Shown: piece by piece, positions 14,950-23,535 of the stretch | Position numbering within the stretch: the stretch's first letter is position 1 | How the letters are laid out: every line of letters begins with the position of its first letter | Assembly: GCA_017560085.1 (NCBI GenBank) | Contig: JAFYPA010000085.1 | Location: 1 to 37,255 of the forward strand | Reading direction: 5' to 3' | From: Clostridia bacterium | GTDB taxonomy: Bacteria; Bacillota; Clostridia; Oscillospirales; CAG-382 | Length of the DNA: 37,255 nucleotides | The notes under the pieces: generated by a model | Told to the model about the DNA's origin: nothing | The model's input: the letters and a program-made list of their open reading frames with translations, nothing else | The model's database searches: none | Made by a program: the position numbers and the translations under genes

Positions 14950-16671
14950 ATGAATCAGAAGGAAGTACTTATACTCTTCAAGACCCATCTCGATGTGGGC
15001 TTCACGGATTTATCCGAAAAGATTTTCAACAAATATATCAACGAATACATTCCCAACGCAATCAAGGTAGGCTACGAGCTGAAGGACACGGACACGCCCT
15101 TTATATGGACTCTCGGCTCGTGGATGGTTTATCAGGCGCTCAAGCGCGATACGGACGGCACTCTTGAAAAGGCGATTCGTGACGGTATTATTTCCTGGCA
15201 CGCGCTTCCCTTCACCTCTCATACCGAAACTATGTCCGTTGAGCTTTTCGAGTACGGTCTTGACCTTTGCACAGAGCTTGACAGAAGATTCGGCAAGAGA
15301 ACTGTCGGCTCAAAGATGACGGATGTTCCCGGACATACGCTCGGTATGATTCCGCTTATGGCTAAGAGAGGCGTTAAGTTTATGCACCTCGGTGTAAATC
15401 CCGCAACGCCCATTCCTCCCGTTCCGCGTGTGTTCAGATGGAAAAACGGCGACGATGAAATTACTGTTATGTACGAGGAGGATTACGGTCTTGACTCGGT
15501 ATTTGATGATTTCATTGTTTGCTTTGCTCACACGGGAGACAATCTCGGTGCGCAGTCAAAGGAAGAGATTATAGAGATTTACAACAGGGTTGCACAGAAG
15601 TATCCCGGATGCAGGCTTCGTGCGGCGACTCTTGACGATGTTGCGGAGAAAATCGCTACACTCAAGGATTTGCCCGTTGTTACAAAGGAAATCGGTGACA
15701 CATGGATTCACGGTGCGGGAACAGACCCTCAGAAGGTCAGCCGCTACAGAAAGCTTCTTCGTCACATCCGCGACAATGGTATAAAGGATGACATTTCGGA
15801 AAATCTCCTTGTAATTCCCGAGCACACCTGGGGCAGAGACCTTAAGAGCTTTTACAAGAACAGCAAAGACTACACCTGGCGCGAGATGGAAAGCACCGAT
15901 GCGACAAAGGCTCTTATGGAGGAATCCTGGGCGGAGCAGAGAAAGTATGTAACAGAGGCGGAAAAGCTTCTCGGTGTAACACCCGATTACCCTGTTGCAA
16001 AGCCCGACCTTTCGGGGTATACTGAAATTGAGATACCCGAGGACATCGGTATGGAGGTAAGCTGGCAGCTCTTTGACAACTCCGACTATGAGAGATACAA
16101 GAAGGATTATATGAGAACAATTGTGGAGTGGTCTATATGGGACTTCACAAAGCCGGGACTTCCCGACTATAAGGGCGGAATCTTCACTGCAAAGCCCGTA
16201 AAGGCCTATGCCAAGGGTAACGAAAAGGTTTACCTTCTTGAATTCGACGGTGATGTTGCAGACGAGCAAGGTCTTCCCTGCTTCTATCTCACAGTGAAGG
16301 ACAACTTCTATGACCTTCGCTGGTTCGGAAAGAAGGGCTCAAGACTTCCGCAGGCAATCTGGGCAAAGCTCACGGGACTTCGTGAGGACTGGGAAATCAG
16401 CAAGATGGGCACCTGGATAAAGGCTGACGACATTGTTGGAAGCCCGCTTATCGGTGCTACTGACAACGGTATCAGAAACGGTGAGGTTGAGATTTATCCC
16501 TACGACTGTACACTTGTTGCTCCCTACGGCAGAAGACTTCTTCAGTACAATGTCAAGGATGCTGTGCAGGATATGTACTTCTGTCTTTACAACAATATTT
16601 GGAATACAAACTTCCCGATGTGGTATTCGGATGATGGGCTTGCGAGATTTGAAATTAAGAAAATGAAATAA
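14950..16671 (+). CDS. GH38-like glycoside hydrolase candidate (DUF5054 family)
   Basis: 573 residues, intracellular, AAAGGA eight bases before the ATG. I place it with the DUF5054 proteins, whose N-terminal half resembles the alpha-mannosidase (GH38/GH57) seven-stranded barrel. KTHLDVGFTD near the N-terminus (H13, D15) matches the zinc-binding HxD-xG start of GH38, and MTDVPGHT (D125) matches the nucleophile loop DxFGH. HGAGTDP and IPEHTWGRDLKSF are further conserved-looking runs. The C-terminal part (~380-573) is beta-rich. Family members are mostly uncharacterised; a retaining exo-glycosidase is inferred, with mannose or another axial-OH sugar possible. It is monocistronic with its own operator-like repeat, unlike the neighbouring GH genes. 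Confidence 0.7.
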   Translation: MNQKEVLILFKTHLDVGFTDLSEKIFNKYINEYIPNAIKVGYELKDTDTPFIWTLGSWMVYQALKRDTDGTLEKAIRDGIISWHALPFTSHTETMSVELFEYGLDLCTELDRRFGKRTVGSKMTDVPGHTLGMIPLMAKRGVKFMHLGVNPATPIPPVPRVFRWKNGDDEITVMYEEDYGLDSVFDDFIVCFAHTGDNLGAQSKEEIIEIYNRVAQKYPGCRLRAATLDDVAEKIATLKDLPVVTKEIGDTWIHGAGTDPQKVSRYRKLLRHIRDNGIKDDISENLLVIPEHTWGRDLKSFYKNSKDYTWREMESTDATKALMEESWAEQRKYVTEAEKLLGVTPDYPVAKPDLSGYTEIEIPEDIGMEVSWQLFDNSDYERYKKDYMRTIVEWSIWDFTKPGLPDYKGGIFTAKPVKAYAKGNEKVYLLEFDGDVADEQGLPCFYLTVKDNFYDLRWFGKKGSRLPQAIWAKLTGLREDWEISKMGTWIKADDIVGSPLIGATDNGIRNGEVEIYPYDCTLVAPYGRRLLQYNVKDAVQDMYFCLYNNIWNTNFPMWYSDDGLARFEIKKMK

Positions 16672-16678
16672 CAGAAAA

Positions 16679-16708
16679 CAAGGAGCGGATGAAACATTCC
16701 GCTCCTTG
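16679..16708. terminator. Perfect 11-bp hairpin after DUF5054 gene
   Basis: CAAGGAGCGGA (16679-16689) and TCCGCTCCTTG (16698-16708) with an 8-base loop. The T-rich side lies on the minus strand (TGTTTTC), so it may mainly stop transcription coming from the acyltransferase operon. Confidence 0.65.
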
Positions 16709-16721
16709 CTATATAAAAATA

Positions 16722-16767
16722 AGCCGCCGAGATTAAAAGGACTACGCTCGGGCGGCTTTTACTTTTG
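16722..16767. terminator. Second terminator between convergent genes
   Basis: AGCCGCCGAG (16722-16731) pairs with CTCGGGCGGCT (16747-16757) with one bulged base, then TTTACTTTTG on the plus strand. Together with the preceding hairpin it separates the DUF5054 gene from the convergent signalling block. Confidence 0.75.
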
Positions 16768-16786
16768 TCTAATGCTTACGGCTTTG

Positions 16787-18049
16787 TTACTCGGGAATCT
16801 CTGTATCGCACATTGTATATGCTTCCTCGCCGACAATTGTAACGGGGATGTCGAAGCTCTTCAGCTGGTCTGCGAAGGCATCGACAAAGCGTCTTGTACG
16901 ACCGTTCTGCATAAAGGTTACGGAGAAATCGTCGTCGACCGTCATAACCTCCATCAGAATCATATTCTGCGGATTCTTTTCACCGAGATATACGTGTATA
17001 TCGTCCACATATTTATCAAGACCGCTCCAGTCCATTTTGCCGACGTAGCTTATTCCGAAGGTTTTCGGGGTGATTGTTCCGTCGATGAATTTTCGCATGG
17101 TCTCTTTTTTGTCGGCGTATTCCATGCTTTCTTCGTTATGGAATACGTCCAGCAATCTGTTTACCGCGCTTATATCCGCGGCGGGCTCGCTGTCCATTAT
17201 TATCTGACCTCTTACGACCGTATTCTGGCGTTCTACATCCCAGCTCTTCATACGGGCGGGAAGCACAACGGGAATATAGCTTACAAGGCTGTGACGGGAC
17301 AGCGGCGTCCTTAATACGGGGCGGTACTGATGCTGAACATGTACGACAACCGGCTGTTCAACACCTTCGTCAAGAGCGCACAGTGCACGGTACATCATTA
17401 CCGACAGGAATGAAACGGGGCTTCCGTCCGAGGGCTGTGCAATAACCATCATTGCCTTCTGAGGTATACGCAGATGATACGAGTAAAGGTCGCCTTTGTC
17501 AGCTTCATCTCGGTGCGGAGTATATACACTTGACGGTATTTTTCTCTGCATCCAGAGTGAATCCGGGTCTGCCTGCATTTTGCGGAAGGGATATTCGTAT
17601 TCCGCTTCCGATACGGGCTCGTCGGGCATGGTTATTCTGTCGGTCTGCAGTCCCTCTGCTCCGTACATTTCCGAAGCATAGAGATACAGCACGGTTTTGA
17701 TAAGAGGCATAATTCCCATTCCGTCTGCGATATAATGGCTGACGTTAAGAATTATTTTTCGTCCCTCACAGCCAAAGGTCACAAGGTGTCCGTTTACCTC
17801 CTCCGAGCCGAGCACGGCACAGCGGCCGTCACAAAACACGGGCACGGGAAAGGGATTGGACTGCAATATCAGGCTGTTTCCTTTTCGTTCGGGACGGATG
17901 CTGAAATACGGATATCTTACCATAGCGGCTGCAACTGAGCGGGAGAGCACATCGAGGTTAATCTCCTCGCTCATGGTAAGTACAATTTTGAACGTACCGA
18001 AAAAGTCCCTGTTAGCACCGTACAGCAAGGGGTTGGGTTTAAAGCTCAT
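16787..18049 (-). CDS. Condensation-type acyltransferase (HxxxDG family)
   Basis: 420 residues; start MSFKPN at 18049, seven bases after AAGGAG. The in-frame ATG at 18070 lies upstream of the SD and is rejected. The protein resembles chloramphenicol-acetyltransferase-fold enzymes such as NRPS condensation domains, PapA-type and alcohol acyltransferases. H105-Y-I-A-D109-G110 is the catalytic HxxxDG in NVSHYIADGMG, and KTFGISYVGKMDW fits the structural motif near the C-terminus. It should transfer an acyl group to an alcohol or amine. No carrier protein or adenylation domain is nearby, so a stand-alone role such as lipid or envelope modification is inferred. It ends a four-gene operon with a STAS protein, a SpoIIE phosphatase and a small ATPase-like protein, an odd company for an acyltransferase. 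Confidence 0.72.
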   Translation of the reverse strand: MSFKPNPLLYGANRDFFGTFKIVLTMSEEINLDVLSRSVAAAMVRYPYFSIRPERKGNSLILQSNPFPVPVFCDGRCAVLGSEEVNGHLVTFGCEGRKIILNVSHYIADGMGIMPLIKTVLYLYASEMYGAEGLQTDRITMPDEPVSEAEYEYPFRKMQADPDSLWMQRKIPSSVYTPHRDEADKGDLYSYHLRIPQKAMMVIAQPSDGSPVSFLSVMMYRALCALDEGVEQPVVVHVQHQYRPVLRTPLSRHSLVSYIPVVLPARMKSWDVERQNTVVRGQIIMDSEPAADISAVNRLLDVFHNEESMEYADKKETMRKFIDGTITPKTFGISYVGKMDWSGLDKYVDDIHVYLGEKNPQNMILMEVMTVDDDFSVTFMQNGRTRRFVDAFADQLKSFDIPVTIVGEEAYTMCDTEIPE

Positions 18050-18089
18050 TATATTTCTCCTTATCTGCATCAGCTTCTTTGATTAAATC

Positions 18090-18722
18090 TCAAAGAGTAC
18101 CGAAGGACTTCTTTACTGTAATTTCAACATTGTTTCCGCGAACGCCTACGATAATATCGTCTGCGAGCTTTGCTACGATTGAACGCTCAAGCTCGGAGTA
18201 TGCGTCCTCCTCCTTCTCCTCTACCGCTGTTTTATAGGTGAAGAGAGACCAGGAGCACTGATAGCCCGTTTCATAAGCAACATTGGGGTCAATATAGCCG
18301 AAGCCCATATTGAAGCCGTTGTAATCGTAGTATTCATCTGTGGGTACGGAATAGGAGGGGTCAAAGGCTGTAAGGAGCATTGTTTCCGTAACGGCTCTGA
18401 TTTTGCCCATAATGCCCTTTGCGGCTGCGTTTTTGCCTGACTTGGATACGGCGATAAGCTCTTCACGCATATCTATGCTCATATCGTCCGCACGAAGCTC
18501 AACGCAAAGCTTGTAGCTGTCGTCCTCGGCTTCTGCCCAGAACTTACCGTTGAATCTTTCAACGAGTCCGGGGAGCATTCCGCAAAGCTCCTCTGCCAAA
18601 AGGCGGATTCTTAATGCCTTTTTTGCCTCGAGACCGTTGTATGCCGTTACCTTTTCAACCTCTGTGAGGATTGCTTCAAGGCAGGTTAAATCCTTATTCA
18701 AATAACATATGTTTGATTTCAA
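18090..18722 (-). CDS. Small protein resembling a degenerate anti-sigma-type ATPase, TTG start
   Basis: 210 residues. The likely start is TTG at 18722, eight bases after AGGAGG; that SD overlaps the stop codon of the phosphatase gene upstream, so translation is coupled. Residues ~10-115 have the spacing of an HATPase_c_2 (SpoIIAB/RsbW-like) domain: a helix RIRLLAEELCGML where the N-box would be, a strand pair FWAEAEDDSYKLCVEL, then SGKNAAAKGIMGKI. The usual E-x-x-x-N of the N-box is not clear and no DxGxG is seen, so kinase activity is doubtful. The C-terminus (ADDIIVGVRGNNVEITVKK) is beta. It may bind a STAS partner without phosphorylating it. This assignment is tentative. Confidence 0.6.
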   Translation of the reverse strand: MKSNICYLNKDLTCLEAILTEVEKVTAYNGLEAKKALRIRLLAEELCGMLPGLVERFNGKFWAEAEDDSYKLCVELRADDMSIDMREELIAVSKSGKNAAAKGIMGKIRAVTETMLLTAFDPSYSVPTDEYYDYNGFNMGFGYIDPNVAYETGYQCSWSLFTYKTAVEEKEEDAYSELERSIVAKLADDIIVGVRGNNVEITVKKSFGTL

Positions 18723-18734
18723 TTGAATTTCCTC

Positions 18735-21542
18735 CTAACTGAGTGCTATGACAAGAGTGAGTACATTTTTGTCATCCACATATTCATAATTCATGCTTTC
18801 AGTCATTTTCTTTATCATAAATATTCCAAGTCCGCCGATTTGTCTTTCGTCAGCGGAAAGAGTTATATCCGGCTCTGCCGCTGTAAGCGGATTGTACGGA
18901 ATACCGTTATCGGTAAAGGTAAGACAAAGCTTTCCGCCTTCTATTTTGTAGGAAACGGTTGCAAGGGTTGCCCTGCTGTAGTTTACGATGTTTGCATAAA
19001 CCTCGTCAAACACTATATTGATTTTGGTTGCAATCTTCGGAACGATTTCAAGCTTTCCCGAAAGTGCGTCCGCAAATGCGGTTACCGCATCGCGTGAATC
19101 GGCACCGGGAACAACCGAAATGCTTTCGTCACCGAGTATTGCGTCGAAATTCATTGCAAGCATTGTAATATCGTCAAACTGCGGAGCGGTGCCCACAAAC
19201 TTATCAACGTCTTCCTTTATGAGCTTACAAAGGCTTTCCGGCTCAACAGTTTCAAGTGAGTTTACGAAATCAAGAAGTCTCTGCTCACCGTAAAGCTGTG
19301 TATTGTTATCCGTAGCCTCGGTAACGCCGTCAGTATAAAGATAAATCTTATCACCGGGCACAAGCTGAAGCTCGTTCTTACGGTACTTGATGCCCTCCAT
19401 ACCTGCAAGGAGCATTCCGCTTCGAGCCTTCATATATCCGAATTCCTCGCCGTTTCTCTTAAAGAGCGGAGGATTATGTCCTGCGTTGGCAAACTTCATA
19501 AGACCTGTTTTGGTGTTAAGAATACCGAGCCACGCCGTTACGAACATTCCCGCGTCGTTGTTTTCGCAGAGCTTTCCGTTGGCGATGGTGAAAATTTCAT
19601 CAGGCTCAAGTCCGCGCTCTGCAAGGTCTCTTATGACGGTTTTTGCTCTCATCATGAACATAGCGGCGGGGATTCCCTTGCCGGAAACGTCCGCTACGAG
19701 GAAAGCAATTGTTGAATCGTTCAGCATATAGAAGTCGTAGAAGTCTCCGCCGACCTCCTTGGCTGTTATCATTTTGGCATAAAGTCTGAAGGAATTGCTC
19801 TTGGGGAATGCCGTCGGAAGGGAGGAATACTGAATCTGCTTTGCAAACTCAAGCTCCTTGTCTATCCTTGCGGCTGCTTCCTTGATATACCTTTTCAGTG
19901 TGCCTACCGTCTGGTTGATATCGTCGGAAAGGGATGCGAATTCTTCATTTGAACGGACGTCAACGGTCACATTCAGATTTCCGTTTGTAATCTCCGCAAG
20001 ACCCTTGTTTATTTTTCTCAGGTTGTCAATGATAATTCTCTTTATGAGGAAATAAATAAGGACAAACAGAGAAGCGAATATGAGGATTTCCATAAATGTA
20101 TTGACATACACGGAAACCTCCGTCATAAACATTGCCTCAAACACGGGAATAGCACCTACGATGTAGTAGCCCTCAACAAAGCGGTATGCACAGAGATATT
20201 CGCTGTTATAAACGATTGACTTGAAGATTTCACCCTCGGACGTGGATTCGCGGTCGATGGTAATACCGATTTCCTTGAGTCCCGCGCCCTCAAAATCGCT
20301 TCTGTAGGTTACAAGATTGAATTCCTCGTCGCATATTGCAACAAAGCCCGTGCTTCCTACGTGGCGGTTTTTGGATACGTTTTTAATGTACTTGTCAATA
20401 TCCGCTCTGAACTGTGTGCTGTCGTAGCCGACCTGAATAAAGCCACCGTCCTCGAGGACTATTGCGCCGTACTTTCTCATTGTAACATCATCATATGAGG
20501 TTGGTCTGTAGTCCTGGATATACTGTGTTTCCTTGTTTTCGAGAAGTCTTGTTACAAACTCTCTTGACTGCTCACCGCTTGACATTTCGTAGCCGATAAA
20601 TGCTTCCTCGCTGGAATCAACTATATAGCCTGTTTCGTCAATGATGTTTACTTCAATAACATTGTACTTTTTCGCAAGAGTCTTAAGGTCTGTACCGACT
20701 GTGTATTCCGCCTTTATGCTTTCCGTCTTTTTCAGAAGGTTGGCATTTGACTCGTCAAGTATATCCTGATATACATCGGAAAGAGCGGTTTCGATTGCTT
20801 TGTTGGTCTGCACCTCGCTCATACCCGTCTGCAAAACAGAGGAAAAAGAGCTTGTGGCAACAAATGCAACGACAATACAGATAAGAAGCCATCTCTGGAA
20901 CGTCTGCGAAATCTGCTTCTGCTCCTTTTTGGCATCAAGCCTTTCCCTGCCGATTAACGACACAACGAAAACAGCTATGCCGACAGTAAGACCGTTTCCG
21001 ATTACCATAGGAATTGTGCATATCTTTACAAACTCGAAGGCATTTACCGCGTCGTCCATATTGGTGAAGAATATCATCAGCATATGGAGAACCTCTGTTA
21101 CCATACCTATTCCGAGGCCGTAAAGCCACGTGGGCTTCTTGTCGTCGAACATAAACTTACGAAGAAGTGCCGCAACAAAGCCCGCAAGGACTGTTGAAAC
21201 AGAGCAGGCAATCCGGGTATAGGCTCCCGCCATTCCGAAATATACGGCAACAAAGCGATAGATACCGCCTATAAGACCCGCTATGATTCCCGCGGGGGCA
21301 CCGAAGATAAGGCCTGCGCAGAGAGGCGCAGCATCTCTTACATTCATTATGGTTCCGTCGCCGATGTCAAAGCCGCCGAGGCTTGTTGTTGCGAAAACTG
21401 CCATAAGTCCGAAGAGAATGCCGATAACCGTCTGCTTTACCTTGTACGGAGTCCTTGAAAGTACTGTTTTTTTATCAAGCACATACAGAAGAATGGCAAG
21501 AAGTGCATTGTATGATGCAGACAGTATTAAATGGAGTGCCAT
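18735..21542 (-). CDS. Sensor protein: LytS-like 5TM, CACHE, HAMP, SpoIIE phosphatase and HATPase in one chain
   Basis: 935 residues. Residues ~1-200 form a LytS-type five-helix membrane domain (NVRDAAPLCAGLIFG, PAGIIAGLIGGIYRF). Then come a TM, an extracellular CACHE sensor (~240-490), TM (~493-515), HAMP (~517-570), a coiled-coil linker and a PP2C/SpoIIE phosphatase (~585-795) with EVGGDFYDFY (D600), ADVSGKG (D618), NAGHNPPLF, YTDGVTEA and DDITML (D790-D791). The C-terminal ~130 residues are an HATPase_c_2 domain with DEVYANIVNY (E847, N851), FTDNGIPYNP and GGLGIFMIKK. The chain could thus both dephosphorylate and phosphorylate a STAS protein, the obvious partner being the product of the gene 34 bases upstream. 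AAGGAG lies nine bases before the ATG. No sigma factor is nearby. Confidence 0.92.
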   Translation of the reverse strand: MALHLILSASYNALLAILLYVLDKKTVLSRTPYKVKQTVIGILFGLMAVFATTSLGGFDIGDGTIMNVRDAAPLCAGLIFGAPAGIIAGLIGGIYRFVAVYFGMAGAYTRIACSVSTVLAGFVAALLRKFMFDDKKPTWLYGLGIGMVTEVLHMLMIFFTNMDDAVNAFEFVKICTIPMVIGNGLTVGIAVFVVSLIGRERLDAKKEQKQISQTFQRWLLICIVVAFVATSSFSSVLQTGMSEVQTNKAIETALSDVYQDILDESNANLLKKTESIKAEYTVGTDLKTLAKKYNVIEVNIIDETGYIVDSSEEAFIGYEMSSGEQSREFVTRLLENKETQYIQDYRPTSYDDVTMRKYGAIVLEDGGFIQVGYDSTQFRADIDKYIKNVSKNRHVGSTGFVAICDEEFNLVTYRSDFEGAGLKEIGITIDRESTSEGEIFKSIVYNSEYLCAYRFVEGYYIVGAIPVFEAMFMTEVSVYVNTFMEILIFASLFVLIYFLIKRIIIDNLRKINKGLAEITNGNLNVTVDVRSNEEFASLSDDINQTVGTLKRYIKEAAARIDKELEFAKQIQYSSLPTAFPKSNSFRLYAKMITAKEVGGDFYDFYMLNDSTIAFLVADVSGKGIPAAMFMMRAKTVIRDLAERGLEPDEIFTIANGKLCENNDAGMFVTAWLGILNTKTGLMKFANAGHNPPLFKRNGEEFGYMKARSGMLLAGMEGIKYRKNELQLVPGDKIYLYTDGVTEATDNNTQLYGEQRLLDFVNSLETVEPESLCKLIKEDVDKFVGTAPQFDDITMLAMNFDAILGDESISVVPGADSRDAVTAFADALSGKLEIVPKIATKINIVFDEVYANIVNYSRATLATVSYKIEGGKLCLTFTDNGIPYNPLTAAEPDITLSADERQIGGLGIFMIKKMTESMNYEYVDDKNVLTLVIALS

Positions 21543-21576
21543 ATTTTAGTCTCCTTATAAGATATAGTCTGTTTTA

Positions 21577-21873
21577 TTACTCGATGGTGAGAATATCAAG
21601 GAATCCGGTAATATCAAACACTTCCATAATGCTGTCGTTAACGCCTGTGAGCTTCATGGAGCCCTGTGCGTTCATTGCCTTCTGAGCCTTGAGAATAACT
21701 CTGAGTCCCGCGGAGGAAACATACTCAAGATTTGTCATATCAAATGTTAAATCCTTAAGACCGGGAAGCACGGCGTCAAGCTCATTTTCGAGCTCGGGTG
21801 CTGTCTGTGTGTCAAGTCTTCCGGAAACGATAAGGGTTGCTGCCTCTGCGTTGATTTTCTTTTCGATAGTCAT
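21577..21873 (-). CDS. STAS-domain anti-anti-sigma-type factor (SpoIIAA/RsbV-like)
   Basis: 98 residues, the standard length. SGRLDTQTAPELENEL leads to LTFDMTNLEYVSSAGLRVIL, where S54 aligns with the phosphorylated serine of SpoIIAA/RsbV. Its phosphorylation state is probably set by the SpoIIE/HATPase fusion encoded immediately downstream. AAGGAG precedes the ATG by nine bases. A TATAAT lies ~50 bases upstream at 21922-21927, but no matching -35 was found. The client protein is unknown. Confidence 0.92.
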   Translation of the reverse strand: MTIEKKINAEAATLIVSGRLDTQTAPELENELDAVLPGLKDLTFDMTNLEYVSSAGLRVILKAQKAMNAQGSMKLTGVNDSIMEVFDITGFLDILTIE

Positions 21874-21934
21874 TGTAATGGTCTCCTTAATAAGTTGGGA
21901 TAAAAATTATTTGTTCTTTTGATTATAAAAAATA

Positions 21935-22465
21935 TTATTTTTTCCACGATTCTATTGGCTCGTAGAGGAATGACAATTCCGCCATCGGAGTCTTGAGGCT
22001 CTCCGCAAGCCTTTTTACAGCAACTCGGATTTGCGGCGAAAAGTCCATGTACCAGTCTACGGTTTCAAGGATGTATTTCCGTTTGAATTCCTCGTCTGTG
22101 ACAAGTGCACACTGCAGGTTATGCAGTCTGTCAGCCGCCTTTACCGCAAAGGCAATGGGGTTATTCCTTATAGCATCGATGTATTTTGCCATATCGTAGC
22201 CCTTTTCCTTTGTGAGCAGTTTTACCGCATGGAGAATTTCCGGGCTTCCGTGCTTCAGAACTTCCTCCTCGGTAGCATTTGTGTCCTCGAGCAAGTCGTG
22301 AAAGAGTGCCGCTATCTGACAGTCCTCGTCATAGCCCTGAGCCTTCACAATTTCGCAGACCGCAATCGGGTGGGTTATGTAATCGTCACCGCCGATGCGC
22401 TTCTGCCCCTTGTGCTTTTCCGTTGCATACTCAAGGGCGAGCCGCAATCTTTCTTTTTCGTCCAT
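21935..22465 (-). CDS. Stand-alone (p)ppGpp hydrolase (small alarmone hydrolase, MESH1/SpoT-HD type)
   Basis: 176 residues from the ATG at 22465. Its A is the last base of the preceding stop (TGATG), and AAAGGAGG lies seven bases before it; an ATG six bases further upstream is only one base from the SD and is unsuitable. All HD residues expected for a Mn-dependent 3'-pyrophosphohydrolase are seen: H32 in ITHP, H56-D57 and E60-D61 in FHDLLEDT, and D112 and N116 in ADRLHNL. There is no synthetase, TGS or ACT domain. It should degrade the alarmone made by the coupled upstream gene. Confidence 0.9.
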   Translation of the reverse strand: MDEKERLRLALEYATEKHKGQKRIGGDDYITHPIAVCEIVKAQGYDEDCQIAALFHDLLEDTNATEEEVLKHGSPEILHAVKLLTKEKGYDMAKYIDAIRNNPIAFAVKAADRLHNLQCALVTDEEFKRKYILETVDWYMDFSPQIRVAVKRLAESLKTPMAELSFLYEPIESWKK

Positions 22466-23523
22466 CAGCATTCCTCCTTTTGTCGAAGCAGGTGCTTCGC
22501 TTGTCTTTCTGCTTTTTCCTTTGTTCCCAGTGAAATTTTAAGGAACTCTACGATTCTGTCAAAATCATAGCTTTTATTCAGAAGCTCTGCACGGCACAAA
22601 AAGCGAAGTGCAACGCTTGATGAAACAATGTCAAGGTCAGCCGCAGACAATGCATTTTTTGCAAGACTTATTGCGAGGCTGTGGTTTTCGATTATCATTT
22701 TTTCAATATCACCGAGCTTTTCAACACCGAGGAATGCAAGCTGAGGTATGTAGCTTTCGGGGTCAATCTCGTGGATTTCAGCTCCCGCTATATCTGCGAT
22801 TTCGGCTATAAGGCTCTGCATTTTCTTGTTGTGCTGTACATATTCCTTAAGTGAAATCATATTAATTGCCACATCATCCGCATCATCCGTCTTTATGCGC
22901 TGTCTGATGCTTTCGGTATAGCCGACCATATTGTCACGGGCACGAACGAATTCGTCATCCGCAAGCTCAAGCAGACCCGCAAGACGTGCGAACTGTCTTC
23001 TGATTTCTCTCGGTACACCGAAGTCGCTCTTGTATCCGATGTCGTGATGTATTGCCGACCAGGCGTGCTGAAGGATTGTTCTTATCTGAACCTCGAACTT
23101 CTTTCCGCAGATTTCGTCCGGCCATTTGTCACCGAAGGGAAGCGAGCAGATGTAATGTAAGGACAGATATCCGAAGGCATCCTCCTGAATGAGTGCTCTC
23201 TTATCGGATGAATTCTCACGGTCGATAACAAAGCTCTCCTCTACCCTTTGTCCGATTTTATCAATTTCATCGGAAAGGAAGCAGATGACACGGCATCCGA
23301 GAATATCGGTGATATCCTCAAGAGCATTGTATCTGTCGCCCTTTCTTTCAAGCTTTCCCGCAAGGCTGTTTTCCGCCTTTACGCGGTGCTCTATTGCAAG
23401 GACGGAAATTCCGAGATCCCTTGTGATATCGGAAAGCATTTCCTGTACGGTATCGCCGAGCTTCAGAAAATCGTCTCTCTGCTTTCTGTAGTCCTCAAGT
23501 ATAAGTCTGCATTTTAAATTCAA
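22465..23523 (-). CDS. Stand-alone (p)ppGpp synthetase (RelA_SpoT domain) with long C-terminal extension, TTG start
   Basis: 352 residues. The start is TTG at 23523, five bases after GGGGGAG; no in-frame ATG fits. Residues ~40-165 are a nucleotidyltransferase of the RelA_SpoT family: HRVKAENSLAGKLERKG (46-62), ITDILGCRVI (metal ligand D73), FGYLSLHY, and FEVQIRTILQHAW (E144, R148, H153). It should transfer pyrophosphate from ATP to GDP/GTP, or to another 3'-OH in toxic relatives. The extension after 165 is mainly helical and unlike TGS/ACT/ZFD, so it is not a truncated long Rel. It overlaps the hydrolase gene by one base. Upstream, 12 bases away, is the unknown tail-anchored protein. Confidence 0.88.
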   Translation of the reverse strand: MNLKCRLILEDYRKQRDDFLKLGDTVQEMLSDITRDLGISVLAIEHRVKAENSLAGKLERKGDRYNALEDITDILGCRVICFLSDEIDKIGQRVEESFVIDRENSSDKRALIQEDAFGYLSLHYICSLPFGDKWPDEICGKKFEVQIRTILQHAWSAIHHDIGYKSDFGVPREIRRQFARLAGLLELADDEFVRARDNMVGYTESIRQRIKTDDADDVAINMISLKEYVQHNKKMQSLIAEIADIAGAEIHEIDPESYIPQLAFLGVEKLGDIEKMIIENHSLAISLAKNALSAADLDIVSSSVALRFLCRAELLNKSYDFDRIVEFLKISLGTKEKAERQAKHLLRQKEEC

Positions 23524-23535
23524 AATATCTCCCCC

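Noticed and set aside
16787..18049. NRPS or polyketide cluster around the condensation-type protein
   Set aside because: No adenylation, carrier, thioesterase or ketosynthase domain occurs in the window; the protein is a lone acyltransferase-fold enzyme.
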